From contig JAFMEZ010000020.1 of NCBI GenBank assembly GCA_017856455.1, forward strand, positions 1 to 36,141: DNA of 36,141 nucleotides, read 5' to 3'. Below the pieces are notes generated by a model. That model made no database searches. It had not been told where the DNA came from and saw only the letters and a program-made list of their open reading frames with translations. The first letter of the stretch is position 1; every line of letters starts with the position of its first letter. Origin of the DNA: Parafilimonas sp. Its GTDB lineage: Bacteria; Bacteroidota; Bacteroidia; Chitinophagales; Chitinophagaceae. Both the position numbers and the translations under genes were made by a program. Below, in pieces: positions 16,920 through 24,235 of this stretch.

Positions 16920-17717
16920 TTATGATAAATGTCCAGTGAATATCAATGCAAAAAGTAGGAGACCAAGTACAATTCTATACCAGCCAAATACCCTGAATCC
17001 ATTTTTCTTAAGGAAACCAATAAAAAATTTTATCGCTAAAAGCGCGACAAAGAATGCGATGGCGCTGCCAATCAGCAGCAATGAAATTCCTTCTCCATTC
17101 AATAATGCCGGCTCTTCTTGCCAGATGTCTAAAATGCTTTTGGCAGTAGCTGCAAACATGGTGGGCACTGCTAAAAAAAACGAAAATTCTGCTGCAGCAC
17201 TTCTCGTAAGTTTTTGCTGCATTCCTCCAATAATGGTTGCAGCACTTCTACTGAGTCCTGGTAAAAGGATTGCAAGTACTTGATAGCAACCGATGAAAAA
17301 AGATTTTTTGTAATCGATTTTTTCTTCATCCTCTATTGAAGGAGCTTTGAACCAATTGTCAACAAAGAGCAGAACAATTCCTCCTAAGAATATCATGCTT
17401 GAAATGAAAATAGGATTCTCAAGGGCATTATCAATATGTTTTTTGAAAACTGCACCAAATGCCAAAGCTGGTAAAATGGCGATAAACAGCTTGATGTAAA
17501 AATCAAAGCGTTTGAAGTGAATGAATTTTTTCCAGTAAAGTACAACGACTGAAAGAATAGCACCAAATTGTATAACGATTTCAAACAACTTTGTAAATGG
17601 GTTGCTTGCCGTTTCAAACAATGCTGATGCAATGGCCATATGTCCGGTTGATGATACTGGAAGAAACTCAGTAATACCCTCAATGATGGCTAAGATAATC
17701 GCCTGTAAATAACTCAT
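16920..17717 (-). CDS. uppP: Undecaprenyl-diphosphatase (UppP/BacA)
   Basis: An integral membrane phosphatase that recycles undecaprenyl pyrophosphate to the monophosphate carrier for peptidoglycan and other envelope polymers. The two active-site motifs are present: [15 protein letters not shown] (about 13-27) and the [13 protein letters not shown] region (about 153-165) with its Ser/Arg. The length of 265 residues and about 8 membrane helices are normal. It is the third gene of the ftsX-DUF3098-uppP string, 23 bases after DUF3098. This enzyme class can also confer bacitracin tolerance when abundant. Confidence 0.96.
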   Translation of the reverse strand: MSYLQAIILAIIEGITEFLPVSSTGHMAIASALFETASNPFTKLFEIVIQFGAILSVVVLYWKKFIHFKRFDFYIKLFIAILPALAFGAVFKKHIDNALENPIFISSMIFLGGIVLLFVDNWFKAPSIEDEEKIDYKKSFFIGCYQVLAILLPGLSRSAATIIGGMQQKLTRSAAAEFSFFLAVPTMFAATAKSILDIWQEEPALLNGEGISLLLIGSAIAFFVALLAIKFFIGFLKKNGFRVFGWYRIVLGLLLFALIFTGHLS

Positions 17718-17740
17718 GCAGGTAATTGTAGGGTATTAGT

Positions 17741-17971
17741 TTATTTGCTTTTTTTCATGATTGCAAATACCTCAATGATGAGTCCTGCTACAATCAAAAT
17801 TGGAGCTAAAGTGATTCTTCTGAAACTGTAAACTTCATTTTCATTGAATACATTTGGATCACTGCTTTTCCCACCAGACATTAAAATCAGGCCTAAGGCG
17901 ATTACAATTGCTCCAATCAGCATCCAAATCAAATTTTGCTTACCAAATAATAAATTGTTTTTTGTTTCCAT
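17741..17971 (-). CDS. DUF3098 family small membrane protein
   Basis: A 76-residue protein with two membrane helices (about 13-34 and 52-70), beginning METKNNLLFGKQNLIWMLIG, the DUF3098 pattern. The ATG at 17971 was chosen because family members start just before NLLFGKKN; an upstream in-frame ATG at 17995 would overlap ftsX by 14 bases. It lies 10 bases after ftsX and 23 bases before uppP. The function is unknown; as I recall, the same position between ftsX and uppP is common in Bacteroidota, which suggests a role in septal or envelope assembly. Confidence 0.86.
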   Translation of the reverse strand: METKNNLLFGKQNLIWMLIGAIVIALGLILMSGGKSSDPNVFNENEVYSFRRITLAPILIVAGLIIEVFAIMKKSK

Positions 17972-17981
17972 TTGAACTTTA

Positions 17982-18860
17982 TTAATAGAGGTCATCAAGT
18001 TTCATTTTGAGATACTTGGTGACACTTCTGTGTGTACTGATAAAGGTAATGCTAATGCCAATTACAATCAGTGCAAGAAATAAGAAGAATAAACTAGTAT
18101 TATCCTTTAAAGCTTTTATTTCAGGGAGCCACCAATTTTCAACGGCATAGATTAGCAGTAGTATCGCTGCAATGGCCAATAAAGCACTGATAAGTCCATT
18201 GATAATTGCCTTTGTATCAAAAGGTTTAGAGATGAACCATCTTGTTGCGCCAACCATCTGCATCGTTTTTATCAAAAATCTATTCGAGAACATCGCCAAC
18301 TTGATGGTATTGTCAATCAAGATGATGACAATCAATGCGAGTATGCCAGCAAGTGAAAGCAAAAAATATCCTGCCTTTCTTACTACATTATTTAAGTTGG
18401 TAACAACTGCATCTGGGTATTTAACTTCACTAACAATAAAATTTTTCATGATCTCACTGGTGATCACTTTAAGACTGTCTTTATTTACATAACTGGGCTC
18501 AAGGTAAAAGTCAATACTTGCAGGCAATGGATTGTAGTCAAGTACTTTGTTCCAATCTTGGTTACCATCTCCAATAAATGTCTGTCTTGCTTTCTCTTTA
18601 GTGATGAATTCTACATTTTTGGCATAAGGCTTTGACTTTATTGCATTTTTTACAATATCTATTTCGCGTTGGGGACTTCCTTCTCTGATGAAAGCATGGA
18701 CCTGTACACTTCCTTTAAAATAAGTTTCCAGTTTGCTGGTATTGATCACCAGCCACCCCAAGATGCCGAGTATAAACAAGACCAATGCAACGCCCAAAAT
18801 GGCCATGAAATAAGAGGGTTTGCTTTTTTTCATTGATCCTTTTCCCTGTGCAGTCATCAT
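17982..18860 (-). CDS. ftsX: Cell division protein FtsX (ABC transporter permease-like)
   Basis: FtsX is the membrane partner of the FtsE ATPase and couples division to activation of septal peptidoglycan hydrolases. The 292-residue protein has one N-terminal membrane helix (about 20-40), a periplasmic domain (about 41-165) with AFIREGSPQREID and FITKEKARQTFIGDG, then three helices with NRFLIKTMQMVGATRWFI before the last two. Two ATGs stand side by side; the first gives the stated start. ftsE is not adjacent, which is common in Bacteroidota. It is the first gene of the ftsX-DUF3098-uppP string, divergent from leuS. Confidence 0.93.
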   Translation of the reverse strand: MMTAQGKGSMKKSKPSYFMAILGVALVLFILGILGWLVINTSKLETYFKGSVQVHAFIREGSPQREIDIVKNAIKSKPYAKNVEFITKEKARQTFIGDGNQDWNKVLDYNPLPASIDFYLEPSYVNKDSLKVITSEIMKNFIVSEVKYPDAVVTNLNNVVRKAGYFLLSLAGILALIVIILIDNTIKLAMFSNRFLIKTMQMVGATRWFISKPFDTKAIINGLISALLAIAAILLLIYAVENWWLPEIKALKDNTSLFFLFLALIVIGISITFISTHRSVTKYLKMKLDDLY

Positions 18861-18897
18861 TCTATCGTTATTTTAAGCGATTAATCTCTAGCAGGAT

Positions 18898-18905
18898 CAA
18901 AAATA
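18898..18905 (-). promoter_or_regulatory. Predicted -7 box of ftsX (TATTTTTG)
   Basis: A full TAnnTTTG match on the minus strand, 37 bases before the ftsX ATG. It stands back to back with the leuS box 20 bases away, so the two promoters share upstream DNA. Confidence 0.5.
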
Positions 18906-18925
18906 ACAATTTTGAGGGGTTTGTG

Positions 18926-18933
18926 TACCTTTG
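18926..18933 (+). promoter_or_regulatory. Predicted -7 box of leuS (TACCTTTG)
   Basis: A full TAnnTTTG match, 26 bases before the leuS ATG, predicting a leader of about 23 bases. An AAAGGA lies in that leader and may help ribosome binding. Confidence 0.6.
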
Positions 18934-18959
18934 CCCTTCGTTAAAATAAAGGATTATTC

Positions 18960-21731
18960 ATGGAATATGCTTTCAGCGAATTAGAGAAAAAGTGGCAGTC
19001 AATATGGAAATCGACTGATGCATATAGGGTTTCTAATCAATCCAACAAACCCAAATATTATGTACTCGACATGTTCCCTTATCCAAGTGGAGCTGGATTG
19101 CATGTCGGTCATCCTCTTGGCTATATCGCAAGTGATATCTTCAGTCGTTATAAGCGTTTAAAAGGATATAATGTTTTGCACCCGATGGGGTATGATTCAT
19201 TTGGACTTCCTGCTGAGCAATATGCAATTGATCACGGCATTGCTCCTGCAATTTCAACTGATCAAAATATTGCAACATTTCGCTCACAGTTAGATAAAAT
19301 TGGATTTTGTTATGATTGGAGTAGGGAGGTAAGGACTTCCAATAAGGATTATTACAAGTGGACACAATGGATATTTCTTCAGTTGTTTGACAGTTGGTTC
19401 GACAGAGGACAACAAAAAGCAAGAAGAATTAATGAACTAAAAGATATTTTTTCAAAGGAAGGCAATAAACAATATGCTTGTCCTGGTGATAAAACCATCC
19501 AATTTTCTCCAACAGAATGGGTTGCGTTCAACGAAAAACAACAGGCAGATATTTTGATGCACTACCGTTTGGCCTATTGTGGAATTGGAGAGGTCAATTG
19601 GTGTGAGGCGCTTGGAACTGTTCTTGCAAATGATGAAGTTGTAAATGGGGTTAGTGAGAGAGGTGGGCATCCTGTAGTGAAGAAAAAACTCAGACAATGG
19701 TACCTCAGAATTACTGAGTATGCAGAGAGATTGTTAGCCGGACTCAATTCAGTAGATTTCAGCGATAGCATGAAGGATATGCAATCCAACTGGATTGGTA
19801 AAAGTTTCGGAGCTGAAATTGATTTCAAAATCGTCTCTTCAAATGCAGCGTTAAATCAACAACTAAGAGTATATACAACAAGACCTGATACGATTTTCGG
19901 AATTGATTTCATGGTGGTTGCTCCTGAACATGATCTCATTCAACAAATTGTAAGTGACGATCAACAAACGGCTGTGCAAGACTACATTGATTATGTCAAC
20001 AGCCGCAGTGAACGTGAACGCATGGCAGAGAAAAAAATCTCTGGTGTATTTACCGGAGCCTATTGTCAGCATCCTTTTGAGGATAGAAAAATTCCAATTT
20101 GGATCAGTGAATATGTGTTGGCGGGATATGGAACAGGTGCAATCATGGCAGTGCCTTGTGGCGATGAAAGAGACTTCAAATTCGCGAAGCATTTTAATAT
20201 TCCTATTACAAATATCATTGGAGATCACTATAATGGTGAAGAAGCAAATCCTACCAAGGATGCCATTTTGCAAAACAGTGGATTTTTAAATGGCATGAAA
20301 ATGTCTGATGCAATTGGTGCTGCAATCGAAAAAATAGAATCTGTGGGAATTGGGAAGCGACAAACCAATTATAAAATGCGTGATGCTGCTTTCAGTCGTC
20401 AGCGTTATTGGGGAGAACCGTTTCCAATTGTTTGGAAAAACGATATCGCTGTTCCGCTTGACGGCGCTGAACTGCCATTGGAACTTCCAGCTTTATCAGA
20501 CTTAAAACCAGGACCAGATGCACAGGGTCCGCTTGCAAACTTGCCTGATTGGTTTAATCATGATGGTGGAACCAGAGAAGTAAATACTATGCCTGGTTAT
20601 GCCGGTAGCAGTTGGTATTTTCTAAGGTATATGGATCCGCAAAATGAAAAAGAATTTTGCAGCAAAGAAGCAAGTAGCTATTGGGGGCAGGTTGATTTGT
20701 ACATAGGCGGAACAGAACATGCAGTGGGACATTTGCTTTATTCAAGGATGTGGACAAAAGCATTGTATGACCTAGGGTATATACATTTTGATGAACCTTT
20801 CAAGCGATTGCTGAACCAAGGAAAAATAGGAGGAGATTCCAGAATTGTATATCGAATAAGAGGAACAAAGCAATTCGTTTCAGCCGGAAAAAAAGATGAA
20901 TTTGAAACCGATGAATTGCATGTAGATGTTTCCATGGTAGATGGCTTGGAATTGAATATGGATGCATTTAAAAAATGGAAGCCAGATTATCATGATGCAA
21001 CATTTATTACAGAAGAAGGAAAATATTTATGCGGCAGTCGACAGGAAAAAATGAGTAAAAGGTATTTTAATGTCGTAAATCCCGATGATATCGTCCAAAA
21101 ATATGGTGCAGATACCTTCAGAATGTATGAAATGTTCTTGGGCCCTGTAGAACAAGACAAGCCTTGGGATACAAAAGGTATTGAAGGTGTGCATCGATTC
21201 ATCAAGAAATTTTGGCGATTGTTCTATGATGCTGAAAAAGGAATCGTGGTTAATAATGATTCTCCAAAAGATGAGGCTTGGAAAGCATTCTATAAAATGC
21301 TGAAAAAAGTAGAAGAGGATACCGAGAAATTTTCATTCAATACTGCTGTGAGCACATTCATGATTGGTGTAAATGAACTCACTGAATTGAACTGCAGATC
21401 TAAGGCCTTGCTGGAGCAACTCCTCATTGTTTTGTCTCCATATGCTCCGCATATTTGTGAAGAATTATGGCAGTCAATTGGATGCAATGGTTCAGTTTTA
21501 GATGCGGCTTATCCTACCGTAGATGAAAAGTATTTAATTGAAACATCTAAAGAATATCCAATTGCTATCAATGGTAAAACCAGGACAACCATGATGATCG
21601 AGCTGAATGTCACTCAGCAAGAAATTGAACAAATGGTGATGGAAGATCCCATTGTTAAAAAATGGTTGGATGGTAAACCGCCAAAGAAAATCATCTATGT
21701 CAAAAATAAGATGATCAATGTAGTGTTATAA
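18960..21731 (+). CDS. leuS: Leucyl-tRNA synthetase
   Basis: A class I synthetase that charges tRNA-Leu and edits mischarged amino acids. The HIGH motif is HVGH at 48-51 (in YPSGAGLHVGHPLGY) and the KMSKS motif is KMSKR at 697-701. The CP1 editing domain includes VYTTRPDTIFGIDFMV and GTGAIMAVPCGDERD with the editing Asp. Two departures from the E. coli/Thermus layout are visible. About 55 extra residues lie between DSWFDRG and CGIGEVNWC (about 151-207), and the zinc-knuckle cysteines usually found after TVLANEQV are missing (here VVNGVSERGG). Both look like clade traits, since the frame is intact and all active-site motifs are present. Length 923. Own promoter box; ruvB follows after 49 bases. 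Confidence 0.97.
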   Translation: MEYAFSELEKKWQSIWKSTDAYRVSNQSNKPKYYVLDMFPYPSGAGLHVGHPLGYIASDIFSRYKRLKGYNVLHPMGYDSFGLPAEQYAIDHGIAPAISTDQNIATFRSQLDKIGFCYDWSREVRTSNKDYYKWTQWIFLQLFDSWFDRGQQKARRINELKDIFSKEGNKQYACPGDKTIQFSPTEWVAFNEKQQADILMHYRLAYCGIGEVNWCEALGTVLANDEVVNGVSERGGHPVVKKKLRQWYLRITEYAERLLAGLNSVDFSDSMKDMQSNWIGKSFGAEIDFKIVSSNAALNQQLRVYTTRPDTIFGIDFMVVAPEHDLIQQIVSDDQQTAVQDYIDYVNSRSERERMAEKKISGVFTGAYCQHPFEDRKIPIWISEYVLAGYGTGAIMAVPCGDERDFKFAKHFNIPITNIIGDHYNGEEANPTKDAILQNSGFLNGMKMSDAIGAAIEKIESVGIGKRQTNYKMRDAAFSRQRYWGEPFPIVWKNDIAVPLDGAELPLELPALSDLKPGPDAQGPLANLPDWFNHDGGTREVNTMPGYAGSSWYFLRYMDPQNEKEFCSKEASSYWGQVDLYIGGTEHAVGHLLYSRMWTKALYDLGYIHFDEPFKRLLNQGKIGGDSRIVYRIRGTKQFVSAGKKDEFETDELHVDVSMVDGLELNMDAFKKWKPDYHDATFITEEGKYLCGSRQEKMSKRYFNVVNPDDIVQKYGADTFRMYEMFLGPVEQDKPWDTKGIEGVHRFIKKFWRLFYDAEKGIVVNNDSPKDEAWKAFYKMLKKVEEDTEKFSFNTAVSTFMIGVNELTELNCRSKALLEQLLIVLSPYAPHICEELWQSIGCNGSVLDAAYPTVDEKYLIETSKEYPIAINGKTRTTMMIELNVTQQEIEQMVMEDPIVKKWLDGKPPKKIIYVKNKMINVVL

Positions 21732-21780
21732 TTCTCATGCATAACCGCTGCTTTACAACTGAATCACGTAATTTCATTGT

Positions 21781-22809
21781 ATGATGAATCCGAATTTGGA
21801 TCCGAAGTCTACATCAGCTATTGCAGGTGACAAAGAGTATGAGAATAGCATCCGTCCGGTTAGCTTAGAAGATTTCTCTGGGCAGCCTGGAATTATTGAA
21901 AACTTAAAAGTTTTCATCAAGGCAGCACAACTTCGGGGAGAATCATTGGATCATGTATTGTTTCATGGACCACCAGGATTGGGTAAAACAACGCTTTCCA
22001 GAATTGTTGCCAGAGAAATGGGAGCAAGTATCAAAGAAACTTCTGGTCCTGTCATTGAAAAACCAGCAGATTTAGCTGGCTTATTGACCAGTCTTGAACC
22101 TAATGATGTTTTATTTATTGATGAGATTCACCGTTTGAGTAATGTTGTGGAGGAATATTTATATTCTGCAATGGAGGATTTCAAAATCGATATCATGATT
22201 GATGGAGGACCCAGCGCAAAAACAATTCAAATTAACTTGAATCCTTTTACACTGATCGGTGCAACTACCAGAAGTGGATTGTTGACTGCTCCATTGCTTT
22301 CTCGCTTTGCGATCAAATCAAGGTTGGAGTACTACAATAGTGAAGTTTTAGAAAGAATTATTTCCAGATCTGCAGGAATTTTACAAACCAAGATCACATC
22401 AGATGCTGCAAAAGAAATTGCAAGAAGGAGTAGGGCGACACCTAGGATAGCAAATGGACTTTTAAAACGTGTAAGAGACTTTGCACAAGTGCTTGGTAAT
22501 GGTGTAGTTGATATTGGCATTACAAAACATGCTTTGAAAGCATTGCAAGTGGATGAGCATGGTTTAGATGAGATGGATAACAGAATCTTAAGTACGATTA
22601 TAGATAAATTCAAAGGTGGACCAGTTGGATTAGGTACACTAGCAACAGCTGTTGGTGAGGAATCTGGAACAATTGAAGACGTCTACGAACCTTTTTTGAT
22701 ACAGGAGGGGTTTCTCCAACGCACAATGCGAGGAAGAGAAGTTACTGCAAGGGCTTATGAACACCTTGGCAGAACACCTAGAGCTGGAAATGAGAACCTG
22801 CTTTTTTAA
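21781..22809 (+). CDS. ruvB: Holliday junction branch migration DNA helicase RuvB
   Basis: The AAA+ motor that drives branch migration with RuvA before RuvC cuts. Walker [11 protein letters not shown] at about 62-71, Walker [10 protein letters not shown] near 115, sensor 1 LIGATTRSG, and the arginine-finger region [13 protein letters not shown]. The C-terminal winged helix has [15 protein letters not shown]. Length 342 is standard. Two adjacent ATGs exist; the first is used here. A degenerate -7-like TAATTTCA ends 4 bases before the ATG, so it may also be leaderless. It converges on the response regulator gene with a 12-base gap. ruvC lies about 9 kb away and is not co-transcribed. Confidence 0.97.
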   Translation: MMNPNLDPKSTSAIAGDKEYENSIRPVSLEDFSGQPGIIENLKVFIKAAQLRGESLDHVLFHGPPGLGKTTLSRIVAREMGASIKETSGPVIEKPADLAGLLTSLEPNDVLFIDEIHRLSNVVEEYLYSAMEDFKIDIMIDGGPSAKTIQINLNPFTLIGATTRSGLLTAPLLSRFAIKSRLEYYNSEVLERIISRSAGILQTKITSDAAKEIARRSRATPRIANGLLKRVRDFAQVLGNGVVDIGITKHALKALQVDEHGLDEMDNRILSTIIDKFKGGPVGLGTLATAVGEESGTIEDVYEPFLIQEGFLQRTMRGREVTARAYEHLGRTPRAGNENLLF

Positions 22810-22821
22810 TCAGTAAAATGC

Positions 22822-23520
22822 TTATTTCACGATCAGTCTGAAGCCATTTCCGTGAATGTTGACAATTTCAACATTTGGATCCTCCTTGAGGTACTTACGA
22901 AGTTTTGCAATATAGACATCCATACTTCTTCCGTTGAAGTAATTGTCATTTCCCCATATTTTTTTCAAGGCGAGCTCTCTTTGAAGCAAATCATTTTTGT
23001 ATTCGCTCAACATCTTTAAAAGCTCATTTTCTTTTGGAGATAAGGTGACTTTATTTCCGTCAATTGAGAGCTCTCTTAGCTTTGGAATAAAATGATATTT
23101 TCCAAGATCATATTCAACGTTTTCCTGCTCCTTGTGTTGCTCATCATTACGCTTTAAAATAGCTTTGATTTTAAACAGTAGGAGTTCGGAGTCAAATGGT
23201 TTGGTGATGTAGTCATCAGCTCCAAGTTTATAGCCCTTGATTTGATCCTCTTTCATAGATTTTGCAGACAAGAAGAACAATGGTATATCCGGGTTGATAT
23301 CTCTTATTTCTTCTGCCAGGGCAAAACCATCCATCTTGGGCATCATCACATCCAATAAACAGATATCAAACTTCTCTCTTTGGAATGCTGCTAATCCCAA
23401 TCTGCCGTCTCTTTCCAAGACCACGTCAAATTCATTAAGCTCTAAAAAATTCTTTAATACGAGTCCCAAATTCGCATCGTCTTCGCAGAGTAGGATTTTA
23501 TGTTTTGCTTGAGCTGACAT
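22822..23520 (-). CDS. OmpR-family response regulator (RprY-like), orphan
   Basis: A two-component response regulator with receiver domain (about 1-125) and OmpR/PhoB winged helix (about 135-230). The acidic pocket is CEDD (13-15), the phosphoacceptor Asp57 is in CLLDVMMPKMDG, the switch region is FFLSAKSMKED and the conserved Lys is in DDYITKPF. The DNA-binding part contains LSPKENELLKML and GRSMDVYIAKLRKYL with the recognition helix. ATG at 23520 was preferred to a GTG 13 codons upstream because MSAQAKHKILLCEDD starts at the receiver edge. It resembles Bacteroides RprY. No histidine kinase gene is adjacent. It is divergent from the GroES-like gene. Confidence 0.92.
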   Translation of the reverse strand: MSAQAKHKILLCEDDANLGLVLKNFLELNEFDVVLERDGRLGLAAFQREKFDICLLDVMMPKMDGFALAEEIRDINPDIPLFFLSAKSMKEDQIKGYKLGADDYITKPFDSELLLFKIKAILKRNDEQHKEQENVEYDLGKYHFIPKLRELSIDGNKVTLSPKENELLKMLSEYKNDLLQRELALKKIWGNDNYFNGRSMDVYIAKLRKYLKEDPNVEIVNIHGNGFRLIVK

Positions 23521-23577
23521 ATTTGCTTGTTTTAGACAAAATAAATTTAAGTTGGCCACAAGTATGGCAGACTTGCA

Positions 23578-23636
23578 ATAAAATTTTGTTAAACAGGCAC
23601 ATTTTTTGGAATTTGCTATGATCTAACAAATTTTAT
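23578..23636. promoter_or_regulatory. Inverted repeat between the response regulator and GroES-like genes
   Basis: ATAAAATTTTGTTA at 23578-23591 and TAACAAATTTTAT at 23624-23636 are reverse complements apart from one extra T. The arms are 32 bases apart, and the right arm ends 3 bases before the GroES-like ATG. The repeat lies wholly in the 119-base divergent spacer. A regulator-binding pair, perhaps for the neighbouring regulator itself, is plausible but unproven. Confidence 0.45.
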
Positions 23637-23639
23637 TCT

Positions 23640-24011
23640 ATGCGTTTGACTTCAGACAATACATTCAAAAAATTAGTTGTAATCGGTGACAGAGTTTTGA
23701 TCAGACCATCCAAGCCAAATGAGAAAACAGAAAGTGGACTTTACCTGCCGCCGGGTGTGCAGGAAAAAGAAAAGGTTCAACAAGGTGTGATTATTAAAAC
23801 CGGGCCTGGATTTGTCATTCCAATGCCTGTTGAAGAGGAACCCTGGAAAACAGATGAAGAAAAAGTCAAATATGTCCCACTTCAGGCAAAAGAGGGTGAT
23901 TTAGCCATATTTTTAGTCAATGCAGCCACTGAGGTCCTCTATGAAGGGAACAAATACTTCATTGTTCAACAAAGTGCAATTTTGATGCTTGAAAGGGAGG
24001 AAGAAATGTGA
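23640..24011 (+). CDS. GroES-like (Cpn10-domain) protein, divergent
   Basis: A 123-residue protein with a Cpn10 fold pattern: LVVIGDRVLIRPSKPNEKTESGLYLPPG covers the first strand and the mobile-loop position (pieces GDRVLIRPSKPNEKTESG), VQQGVIIKTGPG is the roof-side strand and the end is YFIVQQSAILMLE. It is longer than GroES (about 95) because of an acidic insertion IPMPVEEEPWKTDEEKVKYV (about 61-80) and an N-terminal extension. No groEL lies beside it, unlike normal groES genes. It may be an accessory co-chaperonin or a Cpn10 paralogue with another partner. It is divergent from the response regulator and is followed by a terminator. Confidence 0.82.
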   Translation: MRLTSDNTFKKLVVIGDRVLIRPSKPNEKTESGLYLPPGVQEKEKVQQGVIIKTGPGFVIPMPVEEEPWKTDEEKVKYVPLQAKEGDLAIFLVNAATEVLYEGNKYFIVQQSAILMLEREEEM

Positions 24012-24022
24012 CTTTTGTCACA

Positions 24023-24066
24023 AAAACAACATTTTTATTGAAAAAATCAACGAAATGTTGTTTTTA
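24023..24066 (+). terminator. Terminator hairpin after the GroES-like gene
   Basis: The arms AAAAACAACATTT (24023-24035) and AAATGTTGTTTTT (24054-24066) are perfect reverse complements, with an additional inner TTGA/TCAA pairing. A smaller perfect hairpin TGTGAC-TTTT-GTCACA overlaps the stop codon at 24008-24023. Confidence 0.7.
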
Positions 24067-24140
24067 TAAAGTCATTATTAGGTTACTAAATAGTTACCAT
24101 TATCTGTCTTTAATATTTTTTTAAAAAAAGTGGACTTTTA

Positions 24141-24235
24141 TTGTGGCAAATATGATTTAGTAATTATCTTCACTACGGTTTTTCATAGGATATTGGATTT
24201 TAAAACGGGCTGGATTTCTATCCTGGCCCTTTTTT
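24141..24235 (+). ncRNA. Possible short RNA: promoter-like pair followed by terminator
   Basis: In the 222-base gap between the GroES-like gene and recQ, TTG (24141-24143) and TATCTTCA (24165-24172, 6 of 8 to TAnnTTTG) are spaced by 21 bases. A second terminator follows at 24207-24235. Together they could make a roughly 60-base transcript. The box is imperfect and nothing else supports a known RNA family, so this is speculative. The rest of the gap (24067-24140) is A/T-rich with a near palindrome around GGTTACTAAATAGTTACC. Confidence 0.2.
24207..24235 (+). terminator. Terminator at the 3' edge of recQ
   Basis: The stem GGGC-T-GGAT pairs with ATCC-TG-GCCC, with one wobble and one bulge, around a TTCT loop, followed by TTTTTT. 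It is oriented for plus-strand transcripts and touches the recQ stop codon. It is the second terminator after the GroES-like gene. Confidence 0.6.

Noticed and set aside
16936-17283. 115-residue plus-strand frame opposite uppP
   Set aside because: UppP motifs occupy the other strand; the frame is a shadow.
19410-19581. Intein or mobile insertion in leuS
   Set aside because: The extra 55 residues are too short for an intein, lack splice-junction residues and keep the base composition of the gene.
19863-20273. 136-residue open frame on the minus strand inside leuS
   Set aside because: It lies fully opposite the LeuRS editing domain, whose frame is well conserved, and its translation resembles no family.
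23521-23559. GTG start for the response regulator, 13 codons upstream
   Set aside because: The extra residues precede the receiver domain without similarity, and they cover spacer sequence; ATG at 23520 fits the family.
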